64,000 nucleotides of DNA. It comes from JAMZMI01 sp963848175 (GTDB lineage Bacteria > Bacteroidota > Bacteroidia > Cytophagales > Cyclobacteriaceae). Numbering within the stretch: the first letter of the stretch is position 1; each line of letters begins with the position of its first letter. Below, piece after piece: positions 25,903 through 35,581 of the stretch. A model generated the notes under the pieces. The model searched no databases. It saw only the letters and a list, made by a program, of their open reading frames with translations, and was not told the DNA's origin. The stretch spans positions 1 through 64,000 of the forward strand of contig CAWKCO010000006.1 in assembly GCA_963848175.1 (NCBI GenBank). Reading direction: 5' to 3'. Position numbers and translations under genes: made by a program.

Positions 25903-28900
25903 CTACAGTGTTAATCCAAAATTCATACGTAAGTGCCCCAGTAATCTCAAATCCAACGCAGAACCCATATCCACATAATCCCCTGCACCATCAAAATCCA
26001 ACGCATAGCCTGAAAAGGACTCAGTCGTACCGAATTCTGGTGTAATCACAGTTTCCGTATTCACACCATTAAAAGACTCTAATATGTAAAAGTATCCCTT
26101 ATTCAGACCCACTTCGTCCTTGAATGAAGTAACATCTGCTGCCACTTCATCGACCTGAGTCAGATTGGTAGTAAATCCATAATCATCTGCACGAAATATT
26201 CGATATCCCTGCTCATTAGCTCCGTCCGTCCAGTTCAATTCAATCTGTGTATCAGAGAATTTCCTTGCGGTGAAGCCTGTAGGTGTATCTGGTGTGATCC
26301 CTGTATCCATGGCACCAGAAGATGCTACGATAGTTGCTCCGTTGTTTGTTCCGTTATTAACATTAACTGACCTATCATAGAGCGTCGTTCCTGCTTTCTC
26401 ATCAAATTGATAATAGGCCACCAGACCAAATTCATTTCCGTCTAACTCTCGATCTTTGTGGTCTAAAATTTCTTGAGCAGTGCGAGCGGTGTTCCAAATA
26501 CGCACTTCGTCTATCGAGCCATCAAAATAATCAAAGAAACCAGAAGAAGCACCTAGTTGAATTTTTCCCGAAATCTGATCTGATGGTTGAATGTTGTTAG
26601 TCAAAGATGCCGGTGATTCATATATTCCATCTACATACACCTCCATATCAGCGTAGTTCTTGACTATGACCACATGATGCCATGCTCCGTCACCGACAGT
26701 AGTAGTTCCGATAAAATTCTCTGATCTCGCTCCTTCAGCAACATCAATGTAAATAGCTAAAACCCCGCCTTCATCTATAGTAACATCGATTACATTAGTT
26801 ACACCTTCGACAGACCAAATCGGCTGACTTAAGGCTGTCGTATTCATCCAAAATTCATAAGTAAATGCCATCTCATGACTTATTTCTGGGGTTTGCACAT
26901 AGTTATCCACCCCGTCAAAGCTATAAGCCGATCCCGGATCAGCTTTGGTCTGAGCATATTTTACATATGAATAAGCAGACGGAGTAGGTCCAGGCAGCTC
27001 TGCTCTTACGCGATAGAAATAATCCGCTTCTGGTGAAAGGCTATTGTTGTCTGAAAAAGAAGTCACATCGGCCGCAACCGATGTAGAAAAATCAATCGCT
27101 CCAAAATTAGATGTGATAGATCTCTCGATTGTAAATCCTGTTTCATTTTCCGTATTATCTACCCACTGTAACTGGATTTGGAAGACATTATCCTGAGTAA
27201 CAAGATCAGAAGGAGCAGTCGCACCAGAAGCTACATAAGTAGGAAGGCCTGATTGTGTTCCATTATTGGTATTTACGCTTCGATCATATACCGTAGCTCC
27301 CAAAGAATTTTCTTCAAAAGGGTAGTATGCAACTAAGCCAGATTCATCTCCTTCCAAAGCTTCGAAACGGTCAGAGAAATCTGTTTTAGCAAAATTTTCC
27401 CATAGCCTTACTTCATCAATTTGGCCTATAAAATGGCTCCCTCCTGAAGTAGAGGCACCTATTCGATCGTTTGCGCCATTTGGACTACTCACAATTGGTG
27501 AAGCCGATGGAGATAAGGTTTTTCCGTCATTGAAAAAAGAAGCAGAGGTTCCATCGATAGCCACCGCGACATGCGTCCATTCATTAAGTGGAATCGTTGC
27601 TGTTGAAGTTACGGGAGTTGGGTTTCCAGCATCTTCAGCAATATAATATAACTGATTGCTTGAGTTAAGACCAAACTCGAAACCTTCCATTATCCCCAAA
27701 TCACTATAAATGACCTGTCCGGTATTACCCGCAGTTTTTATCCAGGCTTCAATCGTAAATGTGCTACTCAGTGCAGTGCTATTAGCTATTTCCACATAAT
27801 CATCCACCCCATCAAAATTCATCGCATAGCCAGGATGACTCGCCATAGATCCAAATTCTGTCTCACTTGTCGCAGTGCCGTTGGCGTTGGTTGCAGACAC
27901 CCTGAAGTAAGAGGCAGGATTAACCGAAGCATCATAAATGTAAAAATTGCTGTTTGGGCTAAGGCTGGCTACTGTAGACCAACCGCCAATGCCATCATCT
28001 GATCGCTCCACCATATAGCCAGTCTCATCATTGGCTTGGTCATTCCACTCAAGAAGCAGTTCTGTATCGGATGCCTTATAAACGATAAGACTATCTGGCG
28101 TGGCTGGTGCGGTGGCGCTAGACATAGCTGTGGATGCCACCCAGTTGGAGGAACTCCCTGTTTTTGCGAAACCGTTCATAGTTCCATCATTTCCGTTTCC
28201 TGCTAAATCCATCACCTCAGGCGCTGTAATACCTATATTGGATATACCTGCTTCTCCATCATCAACGCGGTAGTAGGCAACCAATCCAGCCTCATTTCCA
28301 GTGAGTGTTGAAAATTGAGATGAAGCTATTTCGGACTGAGTACGAATGGTATTCCAAACACTTATTTCGTCTATTTCTCCATCGAAAAACTCTGAAGCAT
28401 TCGTGCTGCCTGGAGAACCAATAAGAAACGGTTGACCAGTTGTTGCCGCCAAAGTGCCTCCAAAGAATCCAACCGATATTCCATTAACAAATACTTCTGC
28501 ATCGGAAACTCCAAACACAACTGCAATATGATACCACGTACCATCATTTATCGTAGCAGAAACAGTATAGAATGCTGCCCCATTCCAAAGGCCAATTTGA
28601 TCAGTCCCTTCATTCACATGAACACTCCATCGAGTTTGAGTATCAGCACTTCTCACACCTGCTATTACTTTATTAGCAGAGTAAGTAGAGGGCTTTATCC
28701 AGGCTTCAAAAGTCCCTGTAGCAAATTCAAAATCTGTACTTGTTGACACAGTAACAACATCATCCACTCCATCAAAATCGAGCGCATTACCTGGTGTCAC
28801 CATGAATTCCACTACATTGGAATATTCACTTGTAAATGCCCCATTTTCAAAGTAAAAGCGATAATAAAGCTTCTGATTGGTATAAGAGGACAGATCCTGG

Positions 28901-30690
28901 CTCACGTAAAAAATGTTATCCAGAGGATTGCTTACAGAGATGTTGGTAGCAAAAGGAGACATAAAGTCTGCGTTATCATCGATATCAATTTTGACAGCTG
29001 TAGCATTAATCGCTTCCCAGTTGGCAGTGAAGCCATTCACAGAAACACTAGTGGCCTGATACGCGATCACTGGCTGCACAGGCGTAAACCGTGCGGCATC
29101 ATTGTAAAGACTAAAATTGGTTTGATTTCTGCCGGCTAGCGTAGCATACTTCACCCCAAATTCATCCTCAATTCCCTGAGTGTAGGACTGTCCATCGCCA
29201 GTCGCCTCACACGAAAGACAATGAATCTCTATTTCGTTTGACCCTTCGTATAGTTTGATTTGAAAACTCACAAGCTTATTTTCGTCATTCAGATTAGGAA
29301 CATCCTCGTACTCAATCACAAAAATCTGATTAGGTGATGTTCCGAGTGTTTCTATTTTAAAAGCATCCGGCGACAAATCTGAACCATCTAAATCACTCCA
29401 GTAAGCGGCAATAATTCCATTGGCAATACTACCTTCTCCTTCCCCTGGCACAGAGCTTCCGTCAGAGTCTGGCAATAACTCTGCACTAAAGGCTCCTGAC
29501 TGACCAGCATTATCAATGAAAGAAATAAATCCATTGGAGGTTAAAAAAACTTCAAAATATGAGATTCCAAAAAACTCAAACTCAAAACCAATAGGTATGG
29601 CACTAGAGACGCCATCATCTTGGGTGACTCCCGCGCTAATGGTGGTAGGGGATGTCAATGTTTCATAACTAAAGCTTATAGGCGCTACCATATAATCCAA
29701 AGCAGATTGATAGTTCCAAGATAGCGTGTTGGATACGGGATTAGGATTTCCAGAAAGATCCACAACAGCAGCTGCAAGTACCTCAACGCTTACTGCCCCG
29801 TCAAAAGCCGGGGTAATATCCGCTGTAAATACAATGTTGTCCAATGTTTGGATATTTGATACGTTGGCATTGGTGAGATTGAAATCAAAAAGGTCTAAAG
29901 GAGTTACCTGCTCATTAAAGGTAATGGTGATTGTAACAGGTGATTCATCACTAGGGTCAGAGATAAGCGCCGAAAGAGTAGCTGAAGGAGGAATAATAAG
30001 TGAACCGGATGATACCCATTCTGATCCATCCATGTTAGTTAAAGTTCCATCAAGGCCATTCGGAGAAAGATCAGACAATAAGGTTCCCGTTACCCCATTA
30101 AAATTGTAATACGCCACCAAACCAGATTCTGAACCAGTCAATTCAATTTCAATAGTATTGGCTATTTCAATAGCGCTTCGTGCATAGTTCCAGATACGAA
30201 TTTCATCCAGACTGCCATCCAATGCACTGAAAATATCAAAGTCCGATCCAATTAAAAAATCGCCAATATTGGTACTTCCCCAAGTACCTGGGATTGTTTC
30301 TTCAAGAACTCCGTTTTTATAAATTAAAAAGCTTGATTCCGATTGTACAATTGCAAAATGAGACCATTCCAACTCTGGTACAATTATGCTAGTAGCATAA
30401 GGCGACAATCCTTCAACTATTAGCCCCCCTTCTGGTTCAATCTCAATTAAAAAATTGTGTGTGGAAGCATCGGCTGACTTGGATAGAATTGTATGAGCCC
30501 CTTCATCAAAACCTCCCCAGTTAACCCAAAACTCTATGGTGGCATCACCGGTGATGTCCAGGGATGCATCATGAGGCACTACCACATGCTGATTAGCCCC
30601 ATCAAAAGTCAAGGCGTTATTTTGCGCAAAACTGAAAAGAGAGCAATAAACTAGCGTGAAAAATAAAATAATTTTAGTCGGAGGAAGCAT
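25903..30690 (-). CDS. Giant T9SS cargo protein B, N-terminal segment: LamG and fibronectin-III-like domains
   Basis: The start is taken at ATG 30690, giving signal peptide MLPPTKIILFFTLVYCSLFS; an in-frame ATG at 30720 is possible. There are five LamG/concanavalin-like domains, each marked by LTFDG or a variant, TIEFWVN, W-H-A-V and IDEIRIWN, and each closing with GLVAYY-F. They are interleaved with fibronectin-III-like or Ig-like units (FTANWEAINATAVKIDI, ETGYMVERSDDGIGGW, ETGFTIERS). LamG domains usually bind glycans. Joined to the downstream pieces, the whole protein would have about 3,490 residues. It is the largest gene here and its 415-base upstream gap is free of genes. Confidence 0.85.
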   Translation of the reverse strand: MLPPTKIILFFTLVYCSLFSFAQNNALTFDGANQHVVVPHDASLDITGDATIEFWVNWGGFDEGAHTILSKSADASTHNFLIEIEPEGGLIVEGLSPYATSIIVPELEWSHFAIVQSESSFLIYKNGVLEETIPGTWGSTNIGDFLIGSDFDIFSALDGSLDEIRIWNYARSAIEIANTIEIELTGSESGLVAYYNFNGVTGTLLSDLSPNGLDGTLTNMDGSEWVSSGSLIIPPSATLSALISDPSDESPVTITITFNEQVTPLDLFDFNLTNANVSNIQTLDNIVFTADITPAFDGAVSVEVLAAAVVDLSGNPNPVSNTLSWNYQSALDYMVAPISFSYETLTSPTTISAGVTQDDGVSSAIPIGFEFEFFGISYFEVFLTSNGFISFIDNAGQSGAFSAELLPDSDGSSVPGEGEGSIANGIIAAYWSDLDGSDLSPDAFKIETLGTSPNQIFVIEYEDVPNLNDENKLVSFQIKLYEGSNEIEIHCLSCEATGDGQSYTQGIEDEFGVKYATLAGRNQTNFSLYNDAARFTPVQPVIAYQATSVSVNGFTANWEAINATAVKIDIDDNADFMSPFATNISVSNPLDNIFYVSQDLSSYTNQKLYYRFYFENGAFTSEYSNVVEFMVTPGNALDFDGVDDVVTVSTSTDFEFATGTFEAWIKPSTYSANKVIAGVRSADTQTRWSVHVNEGTDQIGLWNGAAFYTVSATINDGTWYHIAVVFGVSDAEVFVNGISVGFFGGTLAATTGQPFLIGSPGSTNASEFFDGEIDEISVWNTIRTQSEIASSQFSTLTGNEAGLVAYYRVDDGEAGISNIGITAPEVMDLAGNGNDGTMNGFAKTGSSSNWVASTAMSSATAPATPDSLIVYKASDTELLLEWNDQANDETGYMVERSDDGIGGWSTVASLSPNSNFYIYDASVNPASYFRVSATNANGTATSETEFGSMASHPGYAMNFDGVDDYVEIANSTALSSTFTIEAWIKTAGNTGQVIYSDLGIMEGFEFGLNSSNQLYYIAEDAGNPTPVTSTATIPLNEWTHVAVAIDGTSASFFNDGKTLSPSASPIVSSPNGANDRIGASTSGGSHFIGQIDEVRLWENFAKTDFSDRFEALEGDESGLVAYYPFEENSLGATVYDRSVNTNNGTQSGLPTYVASGATAPSDLVTQDNVFQIQLQWVDNTENETGFTIERSITSNFGAIDFSTSVAADVTSFSDNNSLSPEADYFYRVRAELPGPTPSAYSYVKYAQTKADPGSAYSFDGVDNYVQTPEISHEMAFTYEFWMNTTALSQPIWSVEGVTNVIDVTIDEGGVLAIYIDVAEGARSENFIGTTTVGDGAWHHVVIVKNYADMEVYVDGIYESPASLTNNIQPSDQISGKIQLGASSGFFDYFDGSIDEVRIWNTARTAQEILDHKDRELDGNEFGLVAYYQFDEKAGTTLYDRSVNVNNGTNNGATIVASSGAMDTGITPDTPTGFTARKFSDTQIELNWTDGANEQGYRIFRADDYGFTTNLTQVDEVAADVTSFKDEVGLNKGYFYILESFNGVNTETVITPEFGTTESFSGYALDFDGAGDYVDMGSALDLRLLGHLRMNFGLTL

Positions 30691-30720
30691 AAAATAGAAA
30701 AGGTTGGTTTGGATTTTCAT

Positions 30721-31135
30721 AGCGGTGAATTTTATTGCAAAATGGTCGGATTGTAAAACGCAGAATATACCTTAAATGGGGTAGGGGTAGATTGTTCTAA
30801 AAAAAGAAACAATGAACTTGAAGCTTCCCTTTCTTCACACAGTATCAGTTTGGAAGACGGATGAGAATATAAAGATCGTTTGTTCAAAAACCCTACTCTA
30901 TTTGATAAGGAGAGTCTATTCTCAAACAGTTTAAAGAATAATTCAATCATTTTTGGCGGTTGGTTGGCTTCAAATAATCAGCTAATTTAATAAACATGCA
31001 ACCAGAGGTGCTGAATTTCAAGTTGATGCAATTTTATCTCAATTATGCAAAATACCACCCTAACATGGTGACACCTGTAGATTCATCCATTTTTCGATGA
31101 ACCTATTATTTTACTCCACAAAAAATTGCAATAAT
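30721..31135. other. Gene-free interval between cargo gene B and the lipid kinase gene
   Basis: It probably holds the promoter and leader of cargo gene B. A 72-codon minus-strand ORF at 30732-30950 has no recognisable features. A weak 6-bp inverted repeat at 31082-31101 (TTCATC/GATGAA) follows the lipid kinase stop. No convincing TAnnTTTG element was found. Confidence 0.5.
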
Positions 31136-32038
31136 CTAAGTCGGCGGATGTAGACCCTTCACACGCATGCCTCTTCTGAACTTTATACCATTTATAAGTA
31201 GCTTGAACTCATAAGGCGGATGTCCAAAGTACTCACCATCAATATGGGCATTTAATGACGGGTCGCCAGAAACAATCATGGCTGTTGAACTGAAAATTTC
31301 TACTTCAGGAATCCGTATATGTGTGCCATTTTGCAGTTTATTGATGTTCATAAAACGTTTGGAAGGAGACACGTCTCCAATTTCACAAACATGAAGCAGT
31401 CCGTCCGATAATTGGGCATGAGGGGTTAATCGAAAAGAACCCCCGAACGTAGTACCTTTAGCTATGCACAGCAGAATTAGAGATTTCACTTGCACTTTTC
31501 CAGCATGCTCCACCTTGAAATTCTTTGCTTCGAAGGAGGACAAATTCTTTAGTACATGATAATAGTATTTCGCTGGCCCGTGTAACATTGTTCGCTTTTG
31601 AATCATGTCCGCCACGATCTGACCATCAAAACCAATACCCACTCCATTTAAAAACTTGCGATCGTTACAAATTCCTATATCAACGCTCTGCGGTTCTCCA
31701 TAAATAGCTATTCGAATCTGCTCTTCAAGTCGAGTACCAAGAGCCAAGCTCTTCGCATAGTCATTGCCAGTGCCTGCTGGGAGCAGGCTTACGGGGATTT
31801 CATATTTAAGACCATTCACAGCCTCGTTGATAGTACCATCTCCACCGATTACGATCAAATCCGTGAATGACTCATCTAAGTTTTGCTCAACGGTAACCCA
31901 AGCGTTTTTCTTTTCGGTGGTTTCGCATACGGTGTATGCTATAGCGGCTGATTTCAAAGCTTTTTCCAAAGCAGCTAAAATTCTCAAGGAACCTAACTTT
32001 CCAGATATGGGGTTGACTAAAATGAAGATTTTTCTCAA
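31136..32038 (-). CDS. Diacylglycerol/lipid kinase family protein (YegS-like)
   Basis: The 300-residue product starts at TTG (RKIFILVNPISGKLGS). It has the nucleotide-binding GGDGT motif at residues 65-69, followed by the conserved NDYAKSL segment (LLPAGTGNDYAKSLALG) and the C-terminal beta-sandwich typical of the DAGK/YegS/sphingosine kinase superfamily. It likely phosphorylates a lipid alcohol at the inner membrane; the exact substrate cannot be read from sequence. It follows the threonine dehydratase on the same strand. The apparent 150-base overlap with that gene is explained by a homopolymer frameshift near 32050, so the genes are probably adjacent. Confidence 0.9.
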   Translation of the reverse strand: MRKIFILVNPISGKLGSLRILAALEKALKSAAIAYTVCETTEKKNAWVTVEQNLDESFTDLIVIGGDGTINEAVNGLKYEIPVSLLPAGTGNDYAKSLALGTRLEEQIRIAIYGEPQSVDIGICNDRKFLNGVGIGFDGQIVADMIQKRTMLHGPAKYYYHVLKNLSSFEAKNFKVEHAGKVQVKSLILLCIAKGTTFGGSFRLTPHAQLSDGLLHVCEIGDVSPSKRFMNINKLQNGTHIRIPEVEIFSSTAMIVSGDPSLNAHIDGEYFGHPPYEFKLLINGIKFRRGMRVKGLHPPT

Positions 32039-32639
32039 AGCGGCGAGTTAAAACGGGCAGACTTGTCAAATCTACGTTTCCTCCCGTTAAAATCAAACCT
32101 ATTCGCTTACCAGCAAATTTTTCCTTGTTCTTCAACACTACGGCCAAGGTCACGGCACAAGATGGCTCAATGATGATTTTCATTCGTTCCCAAATGATGC
32201 GCATGGCGTTGATTATTTCGTCCTCCTCTACTGTGATTACTTCTTTGACGAGCGCTTTGATGATTTCAAAATTTCGCTCCCCTACAGACACGCGCAAGCC
32301 GTCAGCGACTGTTTCTGGAGTAATAACACTCTGACGTTCACCAGAATAAAACGAACGATAAGTATCATCTACATTTTTTGGCTCGGCCAGAATCACCTGA
32401 ATATTTGGATCGAGACAGTCGGCACTTAGTGCTGTTCCAGCAGCCAGACCTCCTCCTCCCACAGGGGTAATGATATAGTCCAAATCTTCAATTTCTTCCA
32501 TCAACTCCTTGGCCGCAGTAGCCTGACCCGCAATGATTCGATAGTCATCAAAAGGAGGAATAAACATTGCTCCTGTTTCTGCCACCACACGATCGCACGT
32601 TTCTTGTCTGGATTTTTCCGTTGGTTCACAAAAAATCAC
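31887..32639 (-). CDS. Threonine/serine dehydratase-like PLP enzyme, C-terminal part
   Basis: It continues the gene starting at 32997 after a one-base shift near 32640, where the corrected reading is RYGAEVIFCEPTEKS. It contains the PLP phosphate-binding glycine loop (YIITPVGGGGLAAGTALS) and the family's late motif GLILTGGNVDLTSLP. That motif normally lies at the very end of the short, ACT-less enzymes. Here the frame runs on for 50 residues into the start of the kinase gene; one T fewer at about 32050 would give a stop right after SLPV. The substrate could be threonine, serine or hydroxyaspartate. Confidence 0.85.
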   Translation of the reverse strand: MIFCEPTEKSRQETCDRVVAETGAMFIPPFDDYRIIAGQATAAKELMEEIEDLDYIITPVGGGGLAAGTALSADCLDPNIQVILAEPKNVDDTYRSFYSGERQSVITPETVADGLRVSVGERNFEIIKALVKEVITVEEDEIINAMRIIWERMKIIIEPSCAVTLAVVLKNKEKFAGKRIGLILTGGNVDLTSLPVLTRRFEKNLHFSQPHIWKVRFLENFSCFGKSFEISRYSIHRMRNHRKEKRLGYR

Positions 32640-32997
32640 CTCCGCCCCATATTCTACTCACAGCATCTACTTTCACTTTGGTCGAGTTAGATGGCATCAC
32701 CACATAAGCCTTGCTTTTGGTGAGTTGTGCTGCTAGTGCCACTGCTTGGGCGTGGTTGCCAGAAGAGTGCGTTGCAAAACCTTTGGCGCGCTCTTCGGGT
32801 GTGAAAGCCATAATCATATTGGTCGCTCCCCTCATTTTGAAAGAGCCTCCCTTTTGAAAGTTTTCACACTTAAAAAAGAGCTTCGCTCCTGCCATTTCAT
32901 TGATCGAATTGGAGAACATCACTGGCGTGCGCTCAATGTATTTTGTGATTCTATTATGTGCCTGTTTGATTTCGGAAAGTCCGGGTATTTTTTTCAT
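32626..32997 (-). CDS. Threonine/serine dehydratase-like PLP enzyme, N-terminal part
   Basis: The ATG at 32997 starts MKKIPGLSEIKQAHNRI. The motif KGGSFKMRGATN contains the PLP-binding lysine, and SSGNHAQAVALAA is the conserved cofactor-binding segment of fold-type II dehydratases. Ordinarily the reaction is deamination of threonine to 2-oxobutanoate or of serine to pyruvate. The frame breaks after KVKVDAVSR, where the sequence AGAATA seems to have one extra A. Combined length would be about 316 residues, matching TdcB or serine-racemase-like enzymes lacking an ACT domain. A candidate promoter lies 20-45 bases upstream. Confidence 0.87.
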   Translation of the reverse strand: MKKIPGLSEIKQAHNRITKYIERTPVMFSNSINEMAGAKLFFKCENFQKGGSFKMRGATNMIMAFTPEERAKGFATHSSGNHAQAVALAAQLTKSKAYVVMPSNSTKVKVDAVSRIWGGGDFL

Positions 32998-33016
32998 TCG
33001 TTCTTTAAATTCTACT

Positions 33017-33043
33017 CAAAATTACTTCAACCATTTTGACCAA
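33017..33043 (-). promoter_or_regulatory. Candidate Bacteroidota promoter for the dehydratase gene
   Basis: On the minus strand TTG (33043-33041) is followed after 16 bases by TAATTTTG (33024-33017), close to the TTTG / TAnnTTTG consensus. The predicted start of transcription is only about a dozen bases before the ATG at 32997. Confidence 0.45.
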
Positions 33044-33135
33044 TCACATCATTAATGATTTCAAAGTAAGTTGCTGCTCAATAAATATACACCACTTCTA
33101 ATGGTGTATTACACGCCACAAAAATCAGCCGCAGG

Positions 33136-33972
33136 TTAGTGCGCCTCCAGCCAATTCGCCCCTACACCCATGCCCACTTCCACAGGCACATCCAGTGGCA
33201 TAGCCGTTTGCATAAATTTCTCAACGTTCGTTTTCAAAAGCTCCAATTCATCCTTGTGCGCATCAAAAACCAATTCATCATGCACCTGCATCAGCATTCT
33301 GGATTTCAAGTTTTCTTCTCTCATCCACGCGTGAATTTTGATCATGGCCATCTTGATCATATCTGCCGCGCTTCCTTGTATTGGCGCGTTGATGGCGTTG
33401 CGTTCGGCAAAACCTCTTTGCGTAAAATTCTTGGTGTTGATGTCTCTCAAATATCTTCTGCGCCCAAGCAAGGTCTCCACATATTCGAGCTCATGCGCCT
33501 TGGCTATGGTGTCGTCCATGTATTGCTTCACTTTCGGGAATTGCTCAAAATAAGCTTCGATAATCTCGGCAGCTTCTGATCGTGGAATGCTGAGATTTTG
33601 GCTTAGACCAAAGGCTGAAATGCCATAGATAATCCCAAAATTCACTTCTTTGGCTTTTCGGCGCATGGTAGAATCCACCTCCTCCAACGACACTTTAAAA
33701 ACTTTGCTGGCTGTATTGCTATGGATATCTACACCGTTTTTGAACGCCTCCACCATGCTTTCATCTCCCGAAAAAGATGCCATAATGCGTAACTCAATTT
33801 GCGAGTAATCCGCCGCAAAGATTACGTACTCTTCACTCCGAGGAATAAACGCCTTTCTGATTTCACGCCCCTTCGGCGTACGAATCGGAATGTTTTGCAG
33901 GTTGGGGTTATTGGAACTCAGACCTGCCTGTAGCGGCGATGGTCTGACGATAGTCTGTGTGTACTTTGCCAT
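33136..33972 (-). CDS. polA: DNA polymerase I, C-terminal part (polymerase palm and fingers)
   Basis: It holds all three family A polymerase motifs: motif A (DYSQIELRIMA), motif B (RRKAKEVNFGIIYGIS) and motif C (QVHDELVFDA), so the polymerase site is intact. The start of the frame reads TIVRPSPLQAGLSSNNPNLQNIPIRT, whereas the preceding piece ends DYRQTIAATGRSEFQ. The correct junction is …TDYRQTIAATGRLSSNNPNLQNIP, placing a frameshift near 33935. The enzyme fills gaps in repair and removes Okazaki primers. Confidence 0.93.
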   Translation of the reverse strand: MAKYTQTIVRPSPLQAGLSSNNPNLQNIPIRTPKGREIRKAFIPRSEEYVIFAADYSQIELRIMASFSGDESMVEAFKNGVDIHSNTASKVFKVSLEEVDSTMRRKAKEVNFGIIYGISAFGLSQNLSIPRSEAAEIIEAYFEQFPKVKQYMDDTIAKAHELEYVETLLGRRRYLRDINTKNFTQRGFAERNAINAPIQGSAADMIKMAMIKIHAWMREENLKSRMLMQVHDELVFDAHKDELELLKTNVEKFMQTAMPLDVPVEVGMGVGANWLEAH

Positions 33973-35581
33973 CTGTAGGGCTCACCAATTTTGGCAAAGC
34001 ATCTACGTAAGTAGATTTCAATTTTTGGTACTCGCGAAACTCCAAAATCTTGGAAGCGATCTCGTGCTCATTGGCCAATTTGGAAAGGATCTCCTCACCC
34101 GTGGCATACTGCCCTGTTTTGGTTTTTTTTGGGTTGTCACCAATTTTCAGCTTGTCAAACAGAATTTCTCCCAGCTGCTTTGGCGAGGCAATGTTAAACT
34201 CCTGACCAGCGATTTGGAAAATTTCGTCTTGCGCTTTGCGGCTAGCTTCTTCCAACTCTACCGACATGGCGGCCAAAGCAGCTTCGTCGATCTTCACCCC
34301 TTCGTATTCCATGTCAGCAAGCACAAAAGAGAGTGGCTCTTCCACGTCATGAAGTAAACTCTCTAGCTTTCGCTCTTTGATTTCCACCGCCAGCTTTTCT
34401 TTGAGCTGAAGCGTGATATCTGCATCTTCGCATGCATAATTTTTCACCTCCTCTTCGTCCACTTCTCTGAGCGACTTTTGTTTTTTACCAGTGCCCACGA
34501 GCTCTTGATATTTCACTGGTTTGTAGTTGAGGTAGTTCTCTGCCATCACATCCATGCCGTGCTGCGTCTCAGGATCAATGAGATAATGAGCCAACATGGT
34601 GTCAAAGATTTTACCCTGCACATTTACCCCATAATTGCGGAGTACTTGAATGTCATATTTCAGGTTTTGGCCAATCTTGAGGATCTCTTTGTTCTCTAGT
34701 ATGGCCTTGAATTCATCAGCTATTGCTTGAGCCTCCTTGCGATCTTCGGGAATCCAAACGTAATACGCCTCACCCTTTTTCACGCTAAAAGAAATTCCTG
34801 CCAACTGCGCCTCTCTCGTATTCAAACTGTCTGTCTCTGTATCGAAGCAAAACTCTTTTTTGGCTTGAAGCATGGTGATGAGCTTTGCTCGCTCTTCAGC
34901 AGTTTTCACCAAATGGTATTTTGCTTTAGAGGTATCTAAGGTGTCTTTGGTCGTTTCCATTTCGAAGGCTTCACCATTGCCTCCAAAAAGACCGAGCTGC
35001 GCACTGTCTTTAGCTGGTTTTGAAGCTACCTGCTCCACAAAGATTCGTTTGGCGATGGTGCGCAATTCTAGCTCTTCAAAAATCGGAACCAGAATCTCCT
35101 TGCTAGGATCTTTCTTTTCCAATAGTTCCTCGTTCAATTCGATATCACAATCAATGCATATAGTGGCTAGCTTTTTGGACAATATACCTTGCTCTCCAAA
35201 TTCCTTTACTTTCAGCCCGAGTGCTCCTTTGAGCTGATCGGCATTCGCCACGATGTTTTCTACGGTGCTAAATTCCTTCAGCAACTTCACTGCGGTCTTG
35301 TCACCCACACCTGGTATGCCAGGGATATTGTCCACCGCATCGCCTTTCAATCCCAAAAAATCAATCACCTGGTCTACGCGCTCAATATCAAACTTGGCCA
35401 AAACTTCTGGAATACCCAATACATCTACGGCATTGCCCATATAGGCGGGTTTGTATAAAAAAATATGATCTTCTACTAGCTGCGCATAGTCCTTGTCGGG
35501 CGTCATCATATAGACTTCATATCCCTTGCGAGCAGCCTTTTTTGGCCAGTGTGCCAATGATATCATCGGCCTCAAAACCAT
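33908..35581 (-). CDS. polA: DNA polymerase I, middle part (5' nuclease end, 3'-5' exonuclease, polymerase thumb)
   Basis: It starts within the 5'-nuclease domain (MMTPDKDYAQLVEDHI, then the helix-hairpin-helix GIPGVGDKTAVKLL). The 3'-5' exonuclease domain has its acidic motifs intact: DTET in FCFDTETDSL, NLKYD in IGQNLKYDIQ, and YACEDAD. Proofreading should therefore be active, unlike in Taq-type enzymes. The thumb segment follows (ASPKQLGEILFDKL). The first residues of the open frame are out of phase; real coding enters near 35540. Confidence 0.92.
   Translation of the reverse strand: MVLRPMISLAHWPKKAARKGYEVYMMTPDKDYAQLVEDHIFLYKPAYMGNAVDVLGIPEVLAKFDIERVDQVIDFLGLKGDAVDNIPGIPGVGDKTAVKLLKEFSTVENIVANADQLKGALGLKVKEFGEQGILSKKLATICIDCDIELNEELLEKKDPSKEILVPIFEELELRTIAKRIFVEQVASKPAKDSAQLGLFGGNGEAFEMETTKDTLDTSKAKYHLVKTAEERAKLITMLQAKKEFCFDTETDSLNTREAQLAGISFSVKKGEAYYVWIPEDRKEAQAIADEFKAILENKEILKIGQNLKYDIQVLRNYGVNVQGKIFDTMLAHYLIDPETQHGMDVMAENYLNYKPVKYQELVGTGKKQKSLREVDEEEVKNYACEDADITLQLKEKLAVEIKERKLESLLHDVEEPLSFVLADMEYEGVKIDEAALAAMSVELEEASRKAQDEIFQIAGQEFNIASPKQLGEILFDKLKIGDNPKKTKTGQYATGEEILSKLANEHEIASKILEFREYQKLKSTYVDALPKLVSPTDGKVHTDYRQTIAATGRSEFQ

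Noticed and set aside
30732..30950. 72-codon minus-strand ORF upstream of cargo gene B
   Set aside because: Low-complexity Ser/Leu-rich sequence without signal or family; the region is better read as a leader.
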